From an uncultured Cellvibrio sp. (lineage in GTDB: Bacteria > Pseudomonadota > Gammaproteobacteria > Pseudomonadales > Cellvibrionaceae), in assembly GCA_946481735.1 (NCBI GenBank), contig CAMLOU010000029.1, positions 1 through 34,090 on the forward strand: DNA of 34,090 nucleotides, read 5' to 3'. How positions within the stretch are numbered: the first letter of the stretch is position 1; the number at the start of each line of letters is the position of its first letter. Positions 1 to 8,591 of the stretch are shown here, piece by piece. Below the pieces are notes generated by a model. That model was not told the origin of the DNA. It searched no databases and was given only the letters and a program-made list of their open reading frames with translations. The position numbers and the translations under genes were made by a program.

Positions 1-54
1 AAGTACCAACACTTCGGTGCTAACTACTTGTTAGGCTTCAACTACAAATTCTGA
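1..54 (+). CDS. C-terminal end of TonB-dependent outer-membrane receptor (partial)
   Basis: An open frame enters from the left edge and stops at TGA 52-54; its last 17 residues are KYQHFGANYLLGFNYKF. Alternating aromatic and polar residues ending in a C-terminal Phe are typical of the last beta-strand of an outer-membrane barrel, the signal recognised by the BAM complex. The halogenase, GH13 and GH97 genes that follow make a TonB-dependent maltodextrin receptor the likely identity. Only 17 residues are visible, so the family call rests on this ending and on context. Another beta-barrel protein is possible. Confidence 0.6.
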   Translation, partial: KYQHFGANYLLGFNYKF

Positions 55-83
55 TAGCGCTTATTGCAAGTCGGTAAAAATTG

Positions 84-116
84 GCCCTGTCAGTGACAGC
101 TGACGGGGCTTTTTTT
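84..116 (+). terminator. Intrinsic terminator between receptor and halogenase
   Basis: Arms 84-93 (gccctgtcag) and 100-109 (ctgacggggc) pair over 10 bp with one G-T pair and a 6-nt loop, followed by seven T at 110-116. This is a textbook rho-independent terminator for the receptor gene. It ends only 10 nt before the ATG of the halogenase, so it may act as a partial terminator that lowers expression of the downstream enzymes relative to the receptor. Confidence 0.88.
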
Positions 117-126
117 CAGGTTGGCC

Positions 127-1620
127 ATGATGAAGCATCCCCTAAAAAAAGTTGTCATTGTCGGCGGCGGCACGGCGGGCTGGATCGCGGCGGCGCTGTT
201 AAGCAAGTTAATGGGTAGCGCATTAACCATTGAGCTGATTGAGTCAGATGCAATTGGCACTATCGGTGTCGGTGAAGCAACGATTCCACCCATTCGCCAT
301 TTAAACGACGCCTTGGGCATTAACGAAGCTGATTTCCTTCGCGCGACCCGGGCGACCATCAAACTTGCCATCCGGTTTGACGGCTGGCACACGCCGGGTC
401 AGCATTATTTCCATGCGTTTGGTGCAGTAGGGCAGGACTTTGCGTTTTGTCCATTCCAGCATTTTTGGTTGCGCGCACGGCAGGCCAATATTGACACGGA
501 TTTGTGGGACTACAATCTCAATTACCACTGTATTGCGGCCAATAAATTCGCACCGCTTTCCACCAAAGATCCGAACCTGGAGTTGCCTTACGCCTTTCAT
601 TTTGATGCAAACCTTTACGCACAGTATTTGCGGCGCTATGCCGAGCAGCGCGGCGTGATACGTACCGAAGGGCTGATTGAGCAGGTGCAGCGCGATGGTG
701 ACTCGGGCAATGTCACGCAGCTCATACTGAAGAATGGTGTGGCTATTACCGGTGAATTATTTCTGGATTGTTCCGGGTTGCGTGGTTTGTTGATCAACGA
801 AGCCCTGGACACGCCATTTGAAAACTGGAGCCATTGGCTCCCCTGTGATCGCGCGGTGGCGGTACCGTCCGAGCCACTGGAAAAACCATTGCCGTTTACG
901 CGGGCAATTGCACATGAGTTCGGTTGGCAATGGCGTATTCCGCTCCAGCATCGCAACGGTAACGGTCTGGTATACAGCAGTGAATACTGCTCTGATGACG
1001 AGGCTGCCCATCGCTTGTTAACCCGGCTTGACACCACCGCCACCGACGAGCCGCGCTTGATTCGCTTTAGCACCGGACGACGTGTTGAAAGCTGGCGTCA
1101 CAATGTGGTGGCTATCGGTTTATCCAGCGGATTTCTTGAGCCCCTGGAATCCACCAGCATTCATCTTATTCAGTCTGCCGTGGTGCGGCTGTTAAAACTG
1201 TTTCCGCATCAACAGATCGAGCCGGCGGCTATTGCCGAATACAACCGTCAATCGGTGTTGGAGTTCGAGCAGATCCGCGACTTTATTATCTTGCACTATC
1301 ACGCAAACCAACGGGTAGGTGAGCCTTTCTGGGATGCGTTACGACACTCTGATATTCCTCACAGCCTCGCGCAAAAAATCGCTTTGTTTCGGCAAACCGG
1401 CACGCTCGTCAAAACCCAGGATGAATTATTTGTTGAATCCTCCTGGTTGCAAGTGTTGATCGGGCAGGGCGTGTTACCGGAAGACTATCACCCGATGGCG
1501 AATCAGGTCACGGACACGCAATTGCGCGCGCTATTAAACAATATGAAAAGCATCAAACAGTCACCACTGCAACAGATGCCAGGCTACAGTGAATTTCTCG
1601 CACAGATTAACAATAAATAA
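127..1620 (+). CDS. Flavin-dependent tryptophan-type halogenase family protein
   Basis: The 497-residue product belongs to the FADH2-dependent halogenase family, which in known members chlorinates or brominates an aromatic substrate through HOCl/HOBr and a lysine. The nucleotide-binding motif GGGTAGW is at residues 13-19. WQWRIP at 267-272 is the family WxWxIP signature. K79 falls at the same number as catalytic Lys79 of PrnA, and E341-S342-T343 matches the PrnA Glu346 and chloride-site segment. The frame can be opened 6 nt earlier at a TTG, but ATG 127 (or 130) is more likely; the ribosome site is weak (cagg 117-120). The next gene starts 12 nt downstream. Family members beside TonB receptors and glycoside hydrolases are common in saccharolytic proteobacteria, and their substrate is unknown. 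Tryptophan itself is therefore not assumed. No signal peptide is visible, so it should be cytoplasmic. Confidence 0.9.
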   Translation: MMKHPLKKVVIVGGGTAGWIAAALLSKLMGSALTIELIESDAIGTIGVGEATIPPIRHLNDALGINEADFLRATRATIKLAIRFDGWHTPGQHYFHAFGAVGQDFAFCPFQHFWLRARQANIDTDLWDYNLNYHCIAANKFAPLSTKDPNLELPYAFHFDANLYAQYLRRYAEQRGVIRTEGLIEQVQRDGDSGNVTQLILKNGVAITGELFLDCSGLRGLLINEALDTPFENWSHWLPCDRAVAVPSEPLEKPLPFTRAIAHEFGWQWRIPLQHRNGNGLVYSSEYCSDDEAAHRLLTRLDTTATDEPRLIRFSTGRRVESWRHNVVAIGLSSGFLEPLESTSIHLIQSAVVRLLKLFPHQQIEPAAIAEYNRQSVLEFEQIRDFIILHYHANQRVGEPFWDALRHSDIPHSLAQKIALFRQTGTLVKTQDELFVESSWLQVLIGQGVLPEDYHPMANQVTDTQLRALLNNMKSIKQSPLQQMPGYSEFLAQINNK

Positions 1621-1632
1621 TATGGAGTCGAT

Positions 1633-3477
1633 ATGAAAATCATTCTAATGTGTTGGGTGTTGTTGTTAGCAATCCCGGTATCTGCCCAACAATACGCCAT
1701 CCAACACCTTGAGCCCGCGAACTGGTGGGTGGGCATGCGTTACCACGAGATCGAGATCCTGGTGCATGGCGAGGATATCAGTGAGCTGACACCAGTCATT
1801 AACTATCCCGGCGTTACCCTGGTTAACACGAAGAAGGTAGACAATCCGAACTATCTTTTTGTGACGGTGAATATCAGTGCCTCAGCAAAACCCGGACAAT
1901 TTGCGATAGATTTTGGAAAAGAAGGGAAAACTCACGTCAGTGCCAACTATGAATTACAGGCACGGGAAAAACACTCTGCGCAACGCCGCGGCTTTGACAG
2001 TTCAGATGTGATCTATCTCATTACGCCGGATCGTTTTGCCAACGCCAATCCGCACAACGATAGCGTCGCACAGATGACGGAAAAGGCGGATCGCAAGAAC
2101 CCGGGTGGGCGACACGGCGGCGATATTGCGGGCATGATACGTCACCTCGACTACATTGCCGACATGGGATTTACGCAAATCTGGCCCAATCCCTTATTGG
2201 AAAATAACCAGCCGGCTTATTCGTACCACGGCTACGCGGCTACCCATAATTATCTGATTGATTCACGCTTCGGCAGCAACGAGGATTTCAAACACTTTGT
2301 GACACAAGCGCGCAAAAAAGGTATCGGCGTGATTCAGGATATTATCCTCAACCACATCGGTTCCGAACACTGGTGGATGAAAGATATGCCCAGTCGCGAT
2401 TGGCTGAACAATCCGGACACCTATGTTGAAACCAATCATCGCCGCACCACCATCCAGGACCCTTATGCCGCGCCGGATGATAAAGCCAGGTTTGTGAATG
2501 GTTGGTTCTCGCGGGCCATGCCGGACCTGAATCAGCGCAATCCTTTGGTGGCGCGTTATCTGATTCAAAACACCTTATGGTGGATCGAATACGCGGGCTT
2601 GTCCGGTATTCGCGAAGACACTTACGGCTACGCGGATGAAAAATTTCTGAGCGAGTGGGCGAGAACCGTGATGGAAGAATATCCCCATCTGAATATCGTC
2701 GGCGAGGAATGGAGCGGTAATCCCAACATTGTCGCGCACTGGCAAAAGGGTAAGGAAAACCCCAGCGGTCATGTGCCCTATGCCCCGAGCATGATGGACT
2801 TTCCCATTCACGATGCGCTACGAATCGCGTTGCTGGAGAAAGAGGCTTGGGACACCGGCCTGATTCGCTTGTACGAAACCCTGGCCAACGATTTTATCTA
2901 CCCCGATCCCTACAATCTGGTGATCTTTCCGGAAAATCATGACACCTCGCGCATCTACAGTTTTTTGCATGAGGATGTGGATCTCTTCAGGATGGCCATG
3001 GTGTATATGGCCACCATGCGCGGCATTCCGCAGCTTTATTACGGCTCAGAAATTTTAATGACCAGCCCGCGCGAACGCGACGACGGTGCGGTCCGGGCGG
3101 ACATGCCCGGTGGATGGCGCGGCGACAAGCAAAATGCTTTCACCGGCAAAGGCCTGGATAAAGCACAACGCGATACCCAGGCGTTTATCAAACGTTTATT
3201 GAACTGGCGAAAAGATGCAACAGTGGTGCATACCGGCAAGCTGCAACACTTTGCACCGATGGATGGCGTGTACGTCTATTTTCGTTACAACGAGGAAGAC
3301 ACTTTGATGGTTGTCCTGAATAAAAATGACGCGGAAGTCACGCTCGACCTGACGCGCTTCAACGACTTTATTTCGGATAACGCAGCAGGCAAAGACGTGC
3401 TGACCGGAAAAACAATGAACCTGGCCTCCGGCCTGACGCTGGGAAAAAAATCATCGACCATTATTGAGCTTCGTTAA
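1633..3477 (+). CDS. Secreted GH13 alpha-glucan hydrolase, cyclomaltodextrinase/neopullulanase type
   Basis: The 614-residue product has a signal peptide (cleavage probably after VSA, about residue 18). It has an N-terminal beta-domain beginning EPANWWVGM, as in cyclomaltodextrinase-type enzymes, then the GH13 barrel and a C-terminal beta-domain. Conserved GH13 regions are visible: DIILNH at 236-241, GIRED at 325-329 with nucleophile D329, VGEEW with acid/base E358, and NHD with H436-D437. All catalytic residues are present. It should hydrolyse alpha-1,4 bonds of maltodextrins or cyclodextrins in the periplasm. A GGAG lies 6 nt before the ATG, 12 nt after the halogenase stop, so the two are probably cotranscribed. 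Exact specificity (cyclodextrin, pullulan or linear dextrin) cannot be fixed from sequence alone. Confidence 0.92.
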   Translation: MKIILMCWVLLLAIPVSAQQYAIQHLEPANWWVGMRYHEIEILVHGEDISELTPVINYPGVTLVNTKKVDNPNYLFVTVNISASAKPGQFAIDFGKEGKTHVSANYELQAREKHSAQRRGFDSSDVIYLITPDRFANANPHNDSVAQMTEKADRKNPGGRHGGDIAGMIRHLDYIADMGFTQIWPNPLLENNQPAYSYHGYAATHNYLIDSRFGSNEDFKHFVTQARKKGIGVIQDIILNHIGSEHWWMKDMPSRDWLNNPDTYVETNHRRTTIQDPYAAPDDKARFVNGWFSRAMPDLNQRNPLVARYLIQNTLWWIEYAGLSGIREDTYGYADEKFLSEWARTVMEEYPHLNIVGEEWSGNPNIVAHWQKGKENPSGHVPYAPSMMDFPIHDALRIALLEKEAWDTGLIRLYETLANDFIYPDPYNLVIFPENHDTSRIYSFLHEDVDLFRMAMVYMATMRGIPQLYYGSEILMTSPRERDDGAVRADMPGGWRGDKQNAFTGKGLDKAQRDTQAFIKRLLNWRKDATVVHTGKLQHFAPMDGVYVYFRYNEEDTLMVVLNKNDAEVTLDLTRFNDFISDNAAGKDVLTGKTMNLASGLTLGKKSSTIIELR

Positions 3478-3507
3478 TTCATTATTGAACCGCGTGTGGA
3501 GAATTAT

Positions 3508-5577
3508 ATGACCATAAATTTAACTCTTGTACGGCGCAGTATCCTGCTATGTTCAGCGCTGCTAAGCCTGAACCTTTCAGCCGAAACGCTTAAGGTCGCG
3601 TCACCCGACGGCGATATTGTCTTCCAGGTTAATGATGACAATGGATTACCTGGTTACCACATTGCATTTCGCGGTAAAGAAGTGATTAGCCCCTCTGCAT
3701 TGGGTTTGGAATTCAAGGGTGTCGAAGGGTTTGTGCGCGACCTGAAGATAACCGACCATAAAAAAACGCAACAGGACACCACCTGGGAACAACCCTGGGG
3801 CGAACGGCGCCTGGTGCGTGATCAGCACAATGAACTGGCGGTAACCTTTGCACGCGCCGATAAAAAGTCGCCTAACCATTTCACCCTGCGCGTGCGGGTA
3901 TTTAACGACGGTGTCGGATTCCGCTACGAGGTGCCGCAACAGAAAAAACTGGCCGATAATCGCCAGGGAAAAATTGACATCATCGACGAAAAAACCACCT
4001 TTAGTTTGCCCGCACCCGAGCAAACCAAAACCTGGTGGATTCCATCGCGCGGCTGGAATCGCTACGAATATTTGTATAACACCACCATGCTTGATGTGGT
4101 GGACCGGGTGCACACGCCGGTTACCTTTAAATCGCCCACGGGCGTGCACGTGAGTATTCACGAAGCGGCGCTGGTTGACTACGCCTCCATGACCCTGGAC
4201 CAACAACGCAACGGTGTATTGAAAGCTGATTTAACCCCTTGGTCCGACGGTATTCGTGTAAAAACGCAATTGCCATTCAAGACGCCCTGGCGGACGATTC
4301 AAATTGCAGCGAATGCTACGGGCTTATTGAATTCCGATCTTATCCTGAATTTGAATGAGCCGAATAAATTGGGTGATGTGTCCTGGGTGGAGCCGGGCAA
4401 ATATGTCGGCATCTGGTGGGGCATGCACGTGGGAACGGCGACCTGGGGTTCCGGTGAAAAACACGGTGCAACCACGGCAGAAACCAAACACCATATGGAT
4501 TTCGCGGCACAACATGGCTTTTCCGGTGTGCTGGTTGAAGGTTGGAACATTGGTTGGGATGGCGACTGGTATGCAAACGGTGACATCTTCAGCTTTACCG
4601 AACCCTATCCCGATTTTAATCTCCCGGAGATTGCCGCTTATGGAAAATCCAAAGGCGTGCGCTTGATCGGCCATCACGAAACCTCCGGTGCGGTAACGAA
4701 TTATAAAAATCAAATGGCTGATGCATTCGATCTTTATCAACAGCATAACGTGGCCCAGGTTAAAACCGGTTACGTGGCCGACGGTGGAAAAATCAAGCGC
4801 ATCGACGAACAGGGTATCGTGCGTAACGAATGGCACGATGGACAATTTATGGTGGGAGAATACCTGCGCTCCGTGACCGAAGCGGCCAAACGCAAGATCA
4901 GCATCAACACCCACGAACCGATCAAGGACACCGGTTTGCGCCGCACCTATCCTAACTGGATTGCGCGGGAAGGAGCACGCGGGCAGGAATATAACGCCTG
5001 GGGTTCGCCACCCAACTCCGCTGAGCACACCGCTATCCTGCCATTCACGCGGATGTTGTCCGGCCCTATGGATTACACGCCGGGTATTTTTGATCTTGCA
5101 CCTTATGGACTCGACGCCGAGAACCGCGTGCGCTCCACGCTCGCCAAAGAATTATCGCTCTATGTGGTGCTATACAGCCCGATTCAAATGGTGGCAGACC
5201 TGCTGGAAAATTACGAAAAACATGCGGATGCATTTCAATTTATTCGCGATGTCCCCACTGATTGGGAAGAGAGTCGCGCGCTGGCCGGCGAAGTAGGTGA
5301 CTATGTGGTGTTTGCCCGTAAGGAGCGCGGTGGGGAAGACTGGTACCTCGGTGCCTTGACTGATGAGGACGCCCGCAAGCTTAGTGTTTCGCTGGATTTC
5401 CTGTCACCCGGTAAAAACTACGAAGCGCAGATTTATCGCGACGGGCCGGATGCTGATTGGAAAACAAATCCCTACGCGATGGTTATCGAAAAGAAAAATA
5501 TGAAACATGGCGATACGCTGCAACTCAGCCTCGCTACCAGCGGCGGTGCCGCGATTCGTTTTAAAGCCCTGGACTGA
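3508..5577 (+). CDS. GH97 alpha-glucosidase, inverting SusB type
   Basis: The 689-residue product has a signal peptide (about 25 residues, ending LSA) and GH97 architecture: N-terminal beta-sandwich starting VASPDGDIVF, central barrel, C-terminal beta-domain. Candidate calcium and catalytic glutamates are E344 (VEGWN), E391 (GHHETSG), E470 (THEPIK) and E494 (GQEYNAW). E470 and E494 keep the 24-residue spacing of the SusB base and acid. VKTGYV at 418-423 has glycine where retaining GH97 enzymes carry the nucleophilic aspartate, which supports an inverting alpha-glucosidase. It should release glucose from maltooligosaccharides in the periplasm. ATG 3508 is chosen because GGAG 3498-3501 sits correctly before it; an upstream in-frame GTG at 3496 overlaps that site. 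The next gene starts 3 nt after the stop. Confidence 0.93.
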   Translation: MTINLTLVRRSILLCSALLSLNLSAETLKVASPDGDIVFQVNDDNGLPGYHIAFRGKEVISPSALGLEFKGVEGFVRDLKITDHKKTQQDTTWEQPWGERRLVRDQHNELAVTFARADKKSPNHFTLRVRVFNDGVGFRYEVPQQKKLADNRQGKIDIIDEKTTFSLPAPEQTKTWWIPSRGWNRYEYLYNTTMLDVVDRVHTPVTFKSPTGVHVSIHEAALVDYASMTLDQQRNGVLKADLTPWSDGIRVKTQLPFKTPWRTIQIAANATGLLNSDLILNLNEPNKLGDVSWVEPGKYVGIWWGMHVGTATWGSGEKHGATTAETKHHMDFAAQHGFSGVLVEGWNIGWDGDWYANGDIFSFTEPYPDFNLPEIAAYGKSKGVRLIGHHETSGAVTNYKNQMADAFDLYQQHNVAQVKTGYVADGGKIKRIDEQGIVRNEWHDGQFMVGEYLRSVTEAAKRKISINTHEPIKDTGLRRTYPNWIAREGARGQEYNAWGSPPNSAEHTAILPFTRMLSGPMDYTPGIFDLAPYGLDAENRVRSTLAKELSLYVVLYSPIQMVADLLENYEKHADAFQFIRDVPTDWEESRALAGEVGDYVVFARKERGGEDWYLGALTDEDARKLSVSLDFLSPGKNYEAQIYRDGPDADWKTNPYAMVIEKKNMKHGDTLQLSLATSGGAAIRFKALD

Positions 5578-5580
5578 TCA

Positions 5581-7467
5581 ATGAAGCGAAAACATATATT
5601 ACTGATTGGCGCTGCCCTTGCAGGACTGGGTGCTTGCGCCACGCACACACCGTCAACGGAAACGCTGGTTGAACCGGCGGGCAAGCCGGTGGTGTACCAG
5701 GTATTTACCCGGTTGTTCGGCAATACCAACACCACCAATAAGCCCTGGGGCACCATTGAAGAAAACGGTGTGGGAAAATTTAACGATTTTACCGATACCG
5801 CTCTGGCTGAAATCAAAGCCATGGGCGTGACGCACATCTGGTACACCGGTGTGCCGCACCACGCGGTGATTCGCGATTATTCTGCTTACGGTATCAGCCA
5901 TGATGATCCGGACGTGGTGAAAGGGCGCGCGGGCTCACCCTACGCGGTAAAGGATTATTACAGCGTGAATCCCGATCTGGCGGTTGATCCTGAACAGCGC
6001 CTGGAAGAATTTCAGGCACTGATCGAGCGCACGCATCAGCAAGGGATGAAGGTCATCATTGATATCGTGCCGAATCATGTGGCGCGTCGTTATGAATCCC
6101 TGCACAAGCCGGCAGGTGTGCAGGACTTCGGTGTTAACGACGATACTTCGGTTGCCTATCAGCGCGACAATAATTTTTATTATGTGCCCGATAAACATTT
6201 CCGTGTGCCCGAGCCATTGGAAAATTATCGTCCGCTGGGTGGTGGTGCACACCCGCTCGCCGATGGAAAATTTTCAGAGGTGCCCGCCAAGTGGACCGGC
6301 AATGGTTCGCGTAAAGCCCAACCGCATTTCCACGACTGGTATGAAACCGTAAAGATTAATTACGGCGTGCGCCCCGACGGCAGCTACGATTTTCCGGCAC
6401 TGCCAGCCGGGTACGCCGAAAAAAATTATCGGGCACACGCAGCCTTCTGGGCCGACAAAGATGTACCCGATTCATGGAAAAAATTTCGCGCTATCACCCA
6501 CTATTGGTTGGACAAGGGCGTTGACGGTTTTCGGTTTGATATGGCCGAGATGGTGCCGGTGGAATTCTGGAGTTATCTGAATTCCTCGATCAAAGTGAAA
6601 AACCCGGATGCGTTTTTATTAGCCGAGGTCTACAACCCCAGGGAATATCGCAACTATCTGCATCTGGGCAAGATGGATTATCTCTACGATAAAGTGGAAT
6701 TCTACGATACGCTCAAAACCATCATGCAGGGCACGGGTTCCACCGACAGCCTGGTGAAGATCCAGGCGGACCTGGCAGATATCGAAGCGCATATGCTCCA
6801 CTTCCTGGAAAATCACGATGAGCAACGTATTGCCAGCCCTGACTTCGCCGGCAGTGCGGAGAAAGGCAAACCGGCGATGGTGGTGTCGGCTTTGATCAGC
6901 CGCTCGCCCACGATGATTTACTTCGGCCAGGAAGTGGGCGAAGACGGCATGCTGGACTCCGGTTTCGGTGACCCCACACGCACCAGCATCTTTGATTACG
7001 CCGGTGTACCCGCCCACCAGCGCTGGATGAACGGCGGCAAGTTCGACGGTGGCGGTTTAAGCGAACGGGAACAGGCATTGCGGGATTTCTATGTGCGGCT
7101 GATGAATCTCTCTGCCCAGCACCCGGCGATGCGCGGACCCTACCGGGAACTCCACCGCCATAATCGCCGTGCAACAGCGGGCTACACGGATGATGTCTTC
7201 GCGTTTGCGCGTTGGGCCGCTACACCGGACAAAGCCTATAAGTTGTTGGTTGTCAGCAATTTCTCAGCCACCGAAACCCGCTCGTTCAATCTGGAGCTTC
7301 CTGCGGACCTGGTGGAAACCTGGACGTTGGCGCCGGGTGATTATGCCCTGCGGGATCAGTTGGGCGGGCAAACAATACTTACCCTGGCGGTTCGCCAAAA
7401 CCACGCCCGCGTACCCGTCAGCTTGGCACCGCTGGAATCCCTCGTGTTATCCATAGACGCTCCATAA
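5581..7467 (+). CDS. GH13 alpha-amylase family lipoprotein
   Basis: The 628-residue product starts with a lipoprotein signal: charged MKRK, a hydrophobic stretch and the lipobox LGAC with Cys19. The GH13 regions are complete: DIVPNH at 161-166, GFRFD with nucleophile D320, AEVY with acid/base E349, and ENHDEQ with H412-D413. The residue after the lipid-modified Cys is Ala, so there is no aspartate inner-membrane retention signal and outer-membrane sorting is expected. It could act at the cell surface or on the inner leaflet; the sequence does not decide this. It follows the GH97 gene by 3 nt and is the last gene of the glucan operon. It is clearly different from the other GH13 gene and lacks that protein's N-terminal domain, so it is not a recent duplicate. 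Confidence 0.92.
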   Translation: MKRKHILLIGAALAGLGACATHTPSTETLVEPAGKPVVYQVFTRLFGNTNTTNKPWGTIEENGVGKFNDFTDTALAEIKAMGVTHIWYTGVPHHAVIRDYSAYGISHDDPDVVKGRAGSPYAVKDYYSVNPDLAVDPEQRLEEFQALIERTHQQGMKVIIDIVPNHVARRYESLHKPAGVQDFGVNDDTSVAYQRDNNFYYVPDKHFRVPEPLENYRPLGGGAHPLADGKFSEVPAKWTGNGSRKAQPHFHDWYETVKINYGVRPDGSYDFPALPAGYAEKNYRAHAAFWADKDVPDSWKKFRAITHYWLDKGVDGFRFDMAEMVPVEFWSYLNSSIKVKNPDAFLLAEVYNPREYRNYLHLGKMDYLYDKVEFYDTLKTIMQGTGSTDSLVKIQADLADIEAHMLHFLENHDEQRIASPDFAGSAEKGKPAMVVSALISRSPTMIYFGQEVGEDGMLDSGFGDPTRTSIFDYAGVPAHQRWMNGGKFDGGGLSEREQALRDFYVRLMNLSAQHPAMRGPYRELHRHNRRATAGYTDDVFAFARWAATPDKAYKLLVVSNFSATETRSFNLELPADLVETWTLAPGDYALRDQLGGQTILTLAVRQNHARVPVSLAPLESLVLSIDAP

Positions 7468-7514
7468 ATCATAAAGAAGTGGAGATCAGATAGCCGTTTG
7501 GTCAATTTCCTCCT

Positions 7515-7540
7515 GCTTCGTCCGCTATGGCGGGCGAAGC
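7515..7540. terminator. Strong hairpin after the glucan operon, no T tract
   Basis: Arms 7515-7525 and 7530-7540 pair over 11 bp (gcttcgtccgc with gcgggcgaagc, one G-T pair) around the 4-nt loop tatg. It lies 48 nt after the lipoprotein amylase stop. A T run is missing, so it may be a 3'-end stabilising structure or a rho-associated end rather than a classical terminator. Confidence 0.45.
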
Positions 7541-7649
7541 GGTTCCGGCACTCGCCCGATGATTTGTCCAATAAACCCGCCAACTGCGGTGAAATTGTGC
7601 AAAAAATGCGTAAACCTCGCGCAAGCTTGCAGATCATTGCACTTTCTGC

Positions 7650-7678
7650 TTGACTCAATGGAAGTGGAACATTAGAAA
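7650..7678 (+). promoter_or_regulatory. Candidate sigma-70 promoter for the NTF2-like gene
   Basis: TTGACT at 7650-7655 and TAGAAA at 7673-7678 are separated by 17 nt. The -35 box matches the consensus at 5 of 6 positions and the -10 box at 4 of 6. It is about 100 nt before the chosen start at 7779. It was found by eye only. Confidence 0.35.
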
Positions 7679-7778
7679 GGCATCTTTGCCGTCTTAGTTC
7701 AGTTTGCTAATTGTTCATTGGGTTCCTCCACGCAGTATCCTTCCGTCCGAACCCGGCAGTGTCATTCAGAGTGAAATC

Positions 7779-8165
7779 ATGCAGCCCAAAGAAATCGTCA
7801 CCCAGTTTATCCAGGGAATAAAATCCCAACATTTTGATCAGGCCAAGCAGTTATTGCATGTTGAAGGCTTCGAATACGTTGGCCCGAACATGTACTTCAC
7901 TGACCCGGAAGATATGCTCGCCTACCTCTTCGGAATGGCCGGTATTCAGAAAGATATTGTGGTGCGCGAGATCGCGGCAGAGGGCAATTCGGTATTTGGC
8001 GTGCTGGATTACAAAACTTACTTTGAGCCCATTGGCGATGTGCGTATTGCTATCTGGTGCACGGTCGATGGTGACAAGATCCGTAAGGTGGAGGGCTTCT
8101 ATAACGCTGCTGTGGTCGAAAATATGCTGAATGTTGAGGGCCAGACCTTTCCCCCAATGCCATGA
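7779..8165 (+). CDS. NTF2-like / SnoaL-type domain protein
   Basis: The 128-residue protein begins MQPKEIVTQFIQGIKSQHFD and has the typical plan of the NTF2-like fold: N-terminal helices, then FEYVGPN, and strands such as SVFGVLDYKT and IRKVEGFYNA. The fold is used for small-molecule binding, isomerases and orphan stress proteins, so no reaction can be assigned. The frame opens upstream at 7704, but ATG 7779 is where the family-like sequence begins; the upstream 25 residues look non-coding. No signal peptide is visible. It is a single gene with its own candidate promoter. Confidence 0.7.
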   Translation: MQPKEIVTQFIQGIKSQHFDQAKQLLHVEGFEYVGPNMYFTDPEDMLAYLFGMAGIQKDIVVREIAAEGNSVFGVLDYKTYFEPIGDVRIAIWCTVDGDKIRKVEGFYNAAVVENMLNVEGQTFPPMP

Positions 8166-8272
8166 TTCCTTTTATAGGTATTGGCTATCTGATTCATAAC
8201 ATCAATTGTCTTTAGCTTTTGAGGTGCCGGGCGTATTCTGGGTTCAACACGTAATCCAAAGGAGCAGGCACC

Positions 8273-8482
8273 ATGGCCAAGACAATGACTTTCGCAACCG
8301 TTCACTTCACCGTCGCTTTTTCCGTCGCCTACGCCCTGACCGGTGATGTCCTGGTGGGTAGCGCAGTGGCAATGGTTGAACCTGCCATCAATACCGTCGC
8401 CTTCTACTTCCACGAATTGGGCTGGAAGAAATTCGAAGCGCATAAACAGGTTCTACAACAATTTTTTGCCGAAACAGTTTAG
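8273..8482 (+). CDS. DUF2061 small membrane protein
   Basis: The 69-residue protein has two hydrophobic segments separated by LTGD, followed by the conserved EPAINTVAFYFHELGWKK block. That block matches the DUF2061 family as I know it: small inner-membrane proteins of unknown function. A strong ribosome site (aaggag) precedes the ATG at the usual distance. It is followed by a terminator shared with the convergent peroxiredoxin gene. Full length for the family. Confidence 0.82.
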   Translation: MAKTMTFATVHFTVAFSVAYALTGDVLVGSAVAMVEPAINTVAFYFHELGWKKFEAHKQVLQQFFAETV

Positions 8483-8544
8483 GAACCGGGTCTGTTAACA
8501 GGCTCGGCCAAACACAGAATCCACAGGATGGGTAACCGGGGGAA

Positions 8545-8581
8545 AACCGGAGTGATTAACCACCACTCCGGTTTTTTTTTT
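8545..8581. terminator. Intrinsic terminator between convergent genes
   Basis: Arms 8545-8554 (aaccggagtg) and 8564-8573 (cactccggtt) pair perfectly over 10 bp, with a 9-nt loop. A run of T continues to 8581 on the + strand. On the - strand the stem is followed by four T, so it probably also ends the peroxiredoxin transcript. Confidence 0.88.
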
Positions 8582-8591
8582 ATTGGACGGG

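Larger units (their letters stand above)
7468..7778. other. Non-coding gap after glucan operon
   Basis: These 311 bases lie between the GH13 lipoprotein gene and the NTF2-like gene. They contain one strong hairpin (7515-7540) and one candidate promoter (7650-7678). I find no credible reading frame on either strand and no recognisable RNA gene. Confidence 0.6.

Noticed and set aside
121..126. TTG start for the halogenase
   Set aside because: ATG 127 or 130 gives the family N-terminus and puts catalytic Lys at 79; the TTG adds only two residues.
3496..3507. GTG start for the GH97 gene
   Set aside because: It overlaps the ggag that serves ATG 3508, and the signal peptide is better formed from the ATG.
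3646..4206. 186-residue frame on the - strand
   Set aside because: It is antisense to the well-supported GH97 gene and has no protein-like family pattern.
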